From NCBI RefSeq assembly GCF_016808095.1, contig NC_068976.1:18260371-18324370 (forward strand): a stretch of DNA of 64,000 nt. The letters run 5' to 3'. This DNA is from Vigna angularis (taxonomy: Eukaryota; Streptophyta; Magnoliopsida; Fabales; Fabaceae). Positions 57,697 to 64,000 of the stretch are shown in pieces (position 1 is the stretch's first letter; every line of letters starts with the position of its first letter). The translations under genes were made by a program, and so were the position numbers. The notes under the pieces were generated by a model that saw nothing but the letters and a program-made list of their open reading frames with translations, ran no database searches and was not told the origin of the DNA.

Positions 57697-57945
57697 GGGT
57701 TAAATATGTTTTTAGTCCCTGAACTATCAGGCGATTTTGTTTTTGGTCCCTGCTCAGAACTTTGATGGTTTTTAGTCCTTATAGTTTTGAAACTCTGAGT
57801 ATTAGTCCTTAAAAATGGACGGTGTTAAGTTTTTGTGGATCTGGCAAACGACGATGCCACGTGAGCAGTGATCTCTGCCTTCACTCTCTGCCACGTGGAA
57901 TGTTTAACTGTTGAACTGAGATTAAGTCAGTTAATTACGTTGTTG
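57697..57945 (+). repeat. Left terminal inverted repeat of the MULE
   Basis: Starts GGGTTAAATATGTTTTTAGT. CACGTG boxes at 57858-57863 and 57892-57897 could serve a promoter for the transposase gene. Confidence 0.95.
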
Positions 57946-58221
57946 ATTGAAATTAGATATAGGGTTCAGAATTTGTCAAAAGTAAATATTTCAATTGGGG
58001 GGAAAACGTAGTTTTACTGGAAGCATTGTAGTGGAAACCTTTGACAAGAAGCATTGTATCTTGGTTGTCCTTGCGGTTGTGGTTGCGGTGGTCGTTCCGG
58101 TGGTCGTCAAAGACAAGCGTAAAGACAAGCTTAAAGGTAAGTTAAGCTATTGTTTTTGTGTTTCGGTTATGGTTGTTCCAATTTGTGCGTAAAGCGTTGA
58201 TGTGTGAATGTAGGTCTAGAA

Positions 58222-60573
58222 ATGGTTTTCGACATTTGTTTGCATCACATGGGGAAGTTTGTTAGTAATAAGGGGTTACAGTATGTTGGAGGAGAGATAC
58301 ACGTGATCAAAGGAGTTTATCCGGATCGTTGGTCATATTTTGAAGCGGTTGGAATAGTTAGAGAATTTAAGTATGATGCAGACTTCAAACTTTGGTGGAA
58401 GGGGTCCAAACAAAGGCTGATGAATAATGTCAGATTATTGAGTGATGACAGAGAAGCACTGTACTTGGCTAATTATGCAGAGGAGAATAACGAAGAGGTA
58501 GAAATTTATGTTGAACATGTTCCTAGTGAGGCAGTGGAAGTTCACTTTGTTAGTTGTGGTGAAGTGGCTGAGGAAGTGGAAGAGGGTGATGTTGAAAAAG
58601 GAAACATAGACACGGAGGAAGTGGTTTCGAAAGTGGATGAGATTGTACAAGAGGGTGGAATGGGTCTATAAGAGGGTGAGGAAGACTGTGATGGTGGTCA
58701 TGAACAGCAGGAGGTTGATAAGGGTGAGGAAGACTGTGATGGTGGTCATGAACAGCAAGAGGTTGAAAAGGGTGAGGAGGAAGAGTGTGATAGTGGTCAG
58801 GAACAGCAAGAGGTTCAAATGGGTGAGGAAGAAGCAGAGTTTGGTGGTGGTCATCAACAGCAAGAGGTTCAAATGAGTGAGGAAGAACAAGAGTTTGTTG
58901 TTGGTGATGAATATGATTATCTTGGGGAAGAAGAGGAAGGGGGGAATGTTGTTGAGGGGGAAGTAGAAGCTTCAGCTGAAGAATGTATGGATGACAGTGA
59001 AGAAGACAGAATGGCTAATGAAGATGATGGGTTTGATGTTCAGAATGATAGGGTGGACCAATTTCGGAGAAACATTAATCCAGTTTTGGATAGGTGGAAT
59101 GGAATGAAAAAGAAGAAGAAATGTGTGCGTAAAAGAGACAATGTTGGGGAAGGTTCATTTTTACTGAATGAAGAAGTTGGAGATCATGAGATCAATGAAG
59201 AATACAACAGTGATGAATTGGATTCAAATGTAGATAGTGATGAGGATGTGAGGTTATCAAAGGGGAAATTTAAAAAGTTTAGAAAAGATGATATGAACAA
59301 GAACTTCAGATTTCAATTGGGGATGGAGTTCTGTTCTTTAAAGGAATTCAAAAATGCACTATTGGACCATAGTGTATTAAATGGAAAAGAGGTTAAGTTT
59401 GTGAAGAATGACCTGAACAGAGTAAGGGCAGTTTGTAAAAACAAATGTGGTTTTCTGATTATGGCTAGCAAGGTAGGAGGGAAGGAAACATTTAGGGTGA
59501 AAACCTTGGTTGGACGACACAATTGTGGAAGGACCTTTGGAAACAAAAGTGCAAGTGTGAACTGGATTGCACAAGTATTAGTAGATAGGTTTGTAAATGT
59601 GGCTAACATGACTGTCAACCAAATAATTGATGACATTAAGAAGTCATTCAGTGTTGGAATCACTGCTTGGAAAGCTGGAAAGGCAAAGCAAATTGCCTTG
59701 GATTCTTTGGTTGGTGATGGAGAGCGACAATATGGTCGTGTATATGATTATGTGGGTGAATTGGTAAGAGTGAAGGCTGGAACATTTAAAATTAAAGTCA
59801 ATCAACCCCAACCAAGTTTGCCTCCAAGATTTGGCTCATTGTATATGTGTTTAGAGGGCTGTAAGCAAGGCTTTTTAGGAAGTTGTAGGCCCTTCATAGG
59901 GGTAGATGGTTGTCATTTGAAGACAACATATGGGGGTCAGCTTTTGGTGGCAGTGGGCAGAGACCCGAATGACCAATACTTCCCACTAGCTTTTGCTGTG
60001 GTTGAAAATGAATGCAAAGAGAGTTGGAGATGGTTTTTGACACTACTACTGGAAGATATTGGAGGAATTGATTGTCAACGTTGGGTTTTCATCTCTGATC
60101 AACAAAAGGTATCTTCATTTTAATATTTCCCTATTTTTATACAGTAGCAATTGGAATACTTACTCTTGAGCAAGACCTTTTCTGAATTGCAGGGACTAAT
60201 GACAAAGTTTTATGATTTCCAGGGACTAATGACAGTTTTTGATGAGATCTTGGAAGGAGTGGAACATAGATTGTGCTTAAGGCACTTGTATAACAATTAC
60301 AAGAAGAAGTTTGGTGGAGGAGTGCTTATTAGAGATCTTATGATGGGGGCTGCAAAGGCCACATTCAAGCAGGATTGGGAAAAGAAAATGGGTGAGTTGT
60401 CCAATGTTAACACTGATGCTTACAATTGGTTGCTATCTATTCCAACTAATCGTTGGTGTAAACATGCATTTAGTAGTTATCCTAGATGCGATGTCTTGTT
60501 AAATAATTTGTCTGAGTCATTTAATAGTACAATTTTACTAGCTAGAGACAAACCTATCATAACTATGATAACG
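58222..60573 (+). pseudogene. MuDR-type (MULE) transposase, nonsense-broken and 3'-truncated
   Basis: A non-coding first exon seems to end at a GTAAGT donor (58138), with the acceptor just before 58213. From the ATG at 58222 an N-terminal PB1-like domain (HMGKFVSNKGLQYVGGEIHV, FKLWWKG) is followed by an acidic region with tandem GEEDCDGGHEQQEV units, interrupted by TAA at 58669-58671. The frame continues to 60108 with LVGRHNCGRTF, the first catalytic Asp in FIGVDGCHLKT and the second in WVFISDQQK. An intron (from 60109) precedes exon 2, ending at a donor at 60574, with the HRLCLRHLYNN segment. The SWIM zinc finger and C terminus are missing; a minisatellite stands there. Mu-type transposases cut and insert the element via its terminal repeats; this one is inactive. 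Confidence 0.85.
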
Positions 60574-60679
60574 GTAAATTTGTGAAGCTTGAAACATGTT
60601 TAATCCTTTCTTTTTATCTAAGTTTGTGAATATGTCTAGCTTAAGCTTTATATTTAAGTTTTCATCATTAATTCACCGA

Positions 60680-61215
60680 GGACGCTCGTCCAGCACGAGA
60701 GGACGCTCATCCAGCGAAGACGCGCAGAGGACGCTCGTCCAGAGAAGACTCTCAGCGGACGCTCGCCCACTCGCACAGAACGCCCGCCAGGATAAGTGGA
60801 CGCTCGTCCAAGAGTGGACGCACGAGCGGACGCTCGTCCAAGAGTGGACGCACGAGCGGACGCTCGTCCAAGAGTGGACGCACGAGCGGACGCTCGTCCA
60901 AGAGTGGACGCACGAGCGGACGCTCGTCCAGGCAGGAATGGACGCTCGTCACAACCAGGCAGAAGAGAACGCTCGTCCTGGAAGAGGACGGTCGTCCTTC
61001 ACAAGAGGACGCTCAGAAGTGGATCCAGCCAGCAGAGAGGACGCTCGTCCTGTGGACATACGAGAGGACGCTCGTCCAGCGAGCTAATAAGAGGACGCTC
61101 GTCCAGAGAGAGTTTTGAAGACGCTCGTCCAGAGGGAGAAAAGTGGACGCTCGCCCAGGAGAAGTGGACGCCCGTCCAGAAGAGAACCCGTCCAGAAGAG
61201 AACGCGCATGGGACG
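60680..61215. repeat. GGACGCTCGTCC minisatellite inside the MULE
   Basis: About twenty GGACGCTCGTCC-type motifs. Each is an inverted pair GGACG/CGTCC around CT and can fold on itself. In the middle (about 60805-60930) they form four exact 30-bp tandem units, AGAGTGGACGCACGAGC followed by GGACGCTCGTCCA. Frames through it on both strands are Arg/Ser- or Val-rich artefacts. The block occupies the place where the end of the transposase should be. Confidence 0.9.
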
Positions 61216-61261
61216 CTTCGTGAACTGTTTGGTACACTTGCCAAAGAGTTAACAGGGACCA

Positions 61262-61487
61262 CTAAACTTTGAGTTGTATTCCATCTTTGCATAATGGCAA
61301 GTTAACTTTATTTATTCCAAGTCCACATTTACAGATACTCTGCCTGTGCTTTCTTATGCTGTGAACTGTTTTCTTTATCAACATAAATGAATACACCAGT
61401 AACAGTAACAGTTCAATGTTAAAGGGAAAACAAACAACAACATAAACAATTTCCAGACAATCCTCATTTTATTCAACACCATAATTC
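61262..61487. other. Spacer between minisatellite and GRF gene
   Basis: AT-rich sequence, probably the 3' flank of the GRF zinc-finger gene; nothing else is seen. Confidence 0.45.
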
Positions 61488-62007
61488 TTAGTTACAATTC
61501 ATCTTTAACAAAAACATAATACAAAAGAAAATTGTTAACGCCCATGACAAGATAAACAACAACAACATCATTTTTCCAACTTTCTTCTCTTCTTCTAACT
61601 TCCTTTTCAACTTGTCGTTCTTCTTCCTTAGATCCAATACGAGTTTTTCATTTTCCAAACACATTTGAAGTTCTTCACGTTTTCTTTCAAAGCTTCCTTC
61701 AGTTTCAGAAACTCCTTCATCATGCCATTCAAAGAAATTACAACTTGAATTACTCTGCAATCAAAACAACACAGGATTAATTCAAAATTCAGCAAATGAA
61801 ATGAAATATTTAATCACTTACTGCCCAATTTCTACATCTATAAAACAATCTTCCTTTGTTCTTCACAGTAGTTGCCTTCAAAACCAACAATGCTTCACCA
61901 CAACCACACAATTTAGAAGGTAGCCGTGAAGATGATCCACAGCTTTGCGACTTAGACGAACCAATTGACCTTCGCGTCCAACCATTTCCTCCACTGTCAC
62001 CTTTCAT
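61488..62007 (-). CDS. GRF-type zinc finger, coiled-coil, membrane-anchored protein carried by the MULE
   Basis: Two exons, 62007-61822 and 61754-61488, join in phase through a GTAAGT...GATTGCAG intron to give 150 residues. The GRF zinc finger is assembled across the junction: CGCG at the start, then GRLFYRCRNW and, from exon 2, SSCNFFEWHD. A charged coiled coil follows (ERKREELQMCLENEKLVLDL to KKNDKLKRKLEEEKK), then a C-terminal hydrophobic span (MMLLLFILSWALTIFFCIMF). GRF fingers bind single-stranded DNA in proteins such as topoisomerase 3 alpha and APE2. Short plant GRF proteins with a C-terminal membrane span are common and often linked to transposons. It lies antisense inside the element and can use the right terminal repeat as promoter. 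Frame intact; role unknown. Confidence 0.8.
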
Positions 62008-62225
62008 TTCACTACAACAAAACAATCCCTTCATCAGCTTTGGTGCCCACAGAAACCCTAAATCCCAAATCGTCATATTCACACGAAGAACAGAAGAAGA
62101 CCAAAACCAAAACATACGAACTTACCTCAAGAATACCAACTCCAACCTTCAGATGAACCCAACTTCTTTCTCGTCAGCTGCAGCCACGAAGAACAACCAA
62201 ACTTCTTCAAATATCATTTATAAAA

Positions 62226-62474
62226 CAACAACGTAATTAACTGACTTAATCTCAGTTCAACAGTTAAACATTCCACGTGGCAGAGAGTGAAGGCAGAGAT
62301 CACTGCTCACGTGGCATCGCCGTTTGCCAGATCCACAAAAACTTAACACCGTCCATTTTTAAGGACTAATACTCAGAGTTTCAAAACTATAAGGACTAAA
62401 AACCATCAAAGTTCTGAGCAGGGACTAAAAACAAAATCGCCTGATACTTCAGGGACTAAAAACATATTTAACCC
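62226..62474 (-). repeat. Right terminal inverted repeat of the MULE
   Basis: Reverse complement of the left repeat. It would lie upstream of the antisense GRF gene and, on its outer side, upstream of the UGT gene; it carries the same two CACGTG boxes. Confidence 0.95.
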
Positions 62475-62483
62475 TTATTATTT

Positions 62484-62751
62484 AATGTCATATTTTATTT
62501 CGATTTTATTAATATTCGAGAGTATAAAAAGAAAAGAAAAAGATTCCATTGCCAATGGCAAGAACTGGTAATAGAATTTTGGGACCAGCAGACCAGTCGT
62601 TCCGTGCACTCCAATAATCCATCACAAAACAATGCTGTCCTTAAGTTTCTTCCTATAAGATCTTCCTTCCCCTTATCCTTCCAATGACTTCCATCTCAAT
62701 AATTCCACACACACCACAGCTTCCGAGTGAGTGAGTGAGCGAGTCAGCAAC
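62484..62751 (+). promoter_or_regulatory. Remaining proximal promoter and leader of the UGT gene
   Basis: Only 268 bp separate the MULE target duplication from the UGT ATG. A CCTATAAG sequence near 62652 is a possible TATA element, followed by a CT-rich leader and a GAGT repeat near 62726. Confidence 0.4.
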
Positions 62752-64000
62752 ATGGAGAAAGCTGCACGACTCGTCTTCATCCCTGGTCCGGGAGTGGGTC
62801 ATCTCGTCTCCACCATTCAGTTCGCCAACCTTCTGTTGGAGCGCCACCACCATATCTGGATCACCCTCTTAGTAATCAAACTACCATCTGACACCACAAC
62901 CGCTGCTTACACTCATTCCCTTAACTCCCACCGTCTTCAGCTCGTCAACCTCCCGGAAACTCCATCCGACGCCCAAGCAATTCCGATCACACTAATCGAA
63001 CTTCAAAAGCCAAACGTCAAAGAAGCCGTCTCTAACCTCAGCCCCACACCCCCACTCGCGGCCTTCGTCGTCGACATGTTCTGCACCAGCATGATCGATG
63101 TCGCCAAAGAGTTCCACGTCCCTTCACTCGTCTTCTTCACCTCTGGTCTTGCCTTCCTTGGTTTGATACTTCATCTTCACACCCTCAAGGAAGAGGAGAA
63201 CGCCGAGTTCACCGAGCCCGACGCCGAGTGGGTCATCCCGAGTTTCGCGAAGCCAGTCCCAATACGGAATTTCCCTTCCGTAGTGCTGTGGAAGGAGTGG
63301 GAGGAATTTTTCGTGGCCTTCGGGAGGGGCCTCAAGAAAGCTGACGGCTTCGTAGTAAATTCATTCGAGGAGCTAGAATCCCATGCGGCCCACTCCTTCC
63401 TTGACGGGCCTCAGCTCATTTTTGCAGTGGGACCCATTCTAAACCCAAAGCCCAAGCTCCATCCCGACGCTCCCGCCGACAACGCTGACATCTTCGATTG
63501 GCTTGACAACCAACCCCCTTCCTCCGTTGTGTTCATGTGCTTCGGGAGCATGGGTTCTTTTGGTGAGGATCAGGTGAGGGAGATTGCACGGGCTCTTGAA
63601 AACAGTGGGGCCCGTTTCCTCTGGTCCCTGCGGAAACCTCCACCCAAGGGCTCTCGTTTCATCCCGCCCTCTGATTACGCTCCCTCCGAATTGCCTTCGA
63701 TTTTACCCGCGGGGTTCTTAGATCGGACGGCAGGGATTGGAAAGGTGATTGGATGGGCCCCTCAGGCCCAAATACTGGCCCACCGAGCCACCGGAGGGTT
63801 TGTTTCTCACTGCGGCTGGAATTCTACCCTTGAGAGCATACATTTTGGTGTGCCCATTGCGACCTGGCCGCTCTACGCCGAACAACAGACGAACGCATTT
63901 TTACTGGTGCGTGAGCTGGAGATTGCTTTGGAGATTTCGTTGGATTACAGGGCTGAGTCGAAGAATGAAACTCCCAGCGTTTTGAGTGCGGAGCAGATAG
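62752..64000 (+). CDS. UDP-glycosyltransferase, UGT71-like, 3' end cut by window edge
   Basis: The frame opens at ATG 62752 (MEKAARLVFIPGPGVGHLVS) and stays open for 416 codons to the window edge; typical UGTs have 460-490, so about 50-70 are missing. The catalytic His is in GVGHLVS and the activating Asp in VVDMFCTSM. The UDP-sugar-binding PSPG box starts WAPQAQILAHRATGGFVSHC and contains HCGWNSTLES, ending in Gln (YAEQQ), as in enzymes that use UDP-glucose. The linker VLWKEWEEFF and KADGFVVNSFEELE are typical of UGT71 proteins, which glucosylate phenolics, flavonoids or hormones in the cytosol. The acceptor cannot be predicted. Intronless so far, with no defects seen. Its upstream region was interrupted by the MULE. 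Confidence 0.92.
   Translation, partial: MEKAARLVFIPGPGVGHLVSTIQFANLLLERHHHIWITLLVIKLPSDTTTAAYTHSLNSHRLQLVNLPETPSDAQAIPITLIELQKPNVKEAVSNLSPTPPLAAFVVDMFCTSMIDVAKEFHVPSLVFFTSGLAFLGLILHLHTLKEEENAEFTEPDAEWVIPSFAKPVPIRNFPSVVLWKEWEEFFVAFGRGLKKADGFVVNSFEELESHAAHSFLDGPQLIFAVGPILNPKPKLHPDAPADNADIFDWLDNQPPSSVVFMCFGSMGSFGEDQVREIARALENSGARFLWSLRKPPPKGSRFIPPSDYAPSELPSILPAGFLDRTAGIGKVIGWAPQAQILAHRATGGFVSHCGWNSTLESIHFGVPIATWPLYAEQQTNAFLLVRELEIALEISLDYRAESKNETPSVLSAEQI

Larger units (their letters stand above)
57697..62474. mobile_element. Mutator-like element (MULE), 249-bp terminal inverted repeats, 9-bp target duplication
   Basis: The left repeat (57697-57945) and right repeat (62226-62474) are inverted copies differing at about three positions. 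TTATTATTT flanks the element at 57688-57696 and 62475-62483, the 9-bp duplication typical of Mutator elements. Inside are a broken MuDR-type transposase gene (plus) and a GRF zinc-finger gene (minus), converging on a minisatellite. Each repeat carries two CACGTG boxes. High repeat identity suggests a fairly recent insertion, 277 bp before the UGT start codon. Confidence 0.95.

Noticed and set aside
57995..58192. 65-codon frame with a hydrophobic Val-rich stretch at the MULE left end
   Set aside because: It is interrupted by a GTAAGT donor at 58138 with an acceptor near 58212, so it is better read as a non-coding first exon of the transposase gene.
60596..61292. Arg/Ser-rich and Val-rich frames on both strands
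   Set aside because: They follow the GGACGCTCGTCC minisatellite and have no independent support.

Overview
The window is nuclear DNA of a flowering plant, most likely a legume of the Vigna/Phaseolus group. This rests on single-copy plant genes with canonical GT-AG introns (ZIP transporter, AP-1 sigma, PPR and UGT genes) embedded in dense nested LTR retrotransposons and Mutator-like elements. The legume assignment comes from the general look of the repeats, not from a search.

Layout. 1-7223 is the 5' part of a minus-strand Ty3/gypsy chromovirus (element A): a gag-pol frame open from codon 1 to the window edge, its primer site and its 5' LTR. 7469-12793 holds two nested, truncated LTRs of a related family. 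12794-19433 is a composite element: two inverted arrays of a 282-bp repeat enclose a broken transposon ORF, a broken FAR1/MULE transposase tail and an apparently intact three-exon gene resembling the homologous-recombination OB-fold protein HROB. 20405-23369 is a solo LTR with a perfect 5-bp target duplication. 23426-31216 holds two PPR genes and an inverted partial copy of one of them. 32724-45428 is gypsy element B, whose polymerase has lost RT and RNase H by an in-frame deletion and is split by a complete, nearly pristine Sirevirus (Ty1/copia, 35306-43996). 45428-47210 is a truncated second copy of the composite element, joined directly to element B. 47481-50310 is a ten-exon Ulp1-type protease gene with one nonsense codon. 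51187-53916 is a ZIP metal transporter, 54676-56606 is AP-1 sigma, and 57697-62474 is a Mutator-like element (MULE) with 249-bp terminal inverted repeats and a 9-bp target duplication, carrying a broken MuDR-type transposase and an antisense GRF zinc-finger gene. From 62752 a UDP-glycosyltransferase runs off the right edge.

How the parts relate. The ordinary host genes are the two PPR proteins (one truncated), ZIP, AP-1 sigma and UGT; nothing suggests they work together. The most interesting material is in the mobile DNA: (i) the Sirevirus third ORF and the broken ORF in the composite element are homologous, and each lies just downstream of a cluster of TAATCGATTA palindromes; (ii) five in-frame stops between Sirevirus gag and pol all fall inside one 87-bp segment with plant intron signals; (iii) a recombination-factor-like gene sits inside an element with inverted-array ends; (iv) a CGAACG-centred motif is enriched in both the LTRs and the coding part of one gypsy lineage. 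Exon limits were worked out by hand from splice signals and reading phase. Family names come from motif recognition and have not been checked by a database search.
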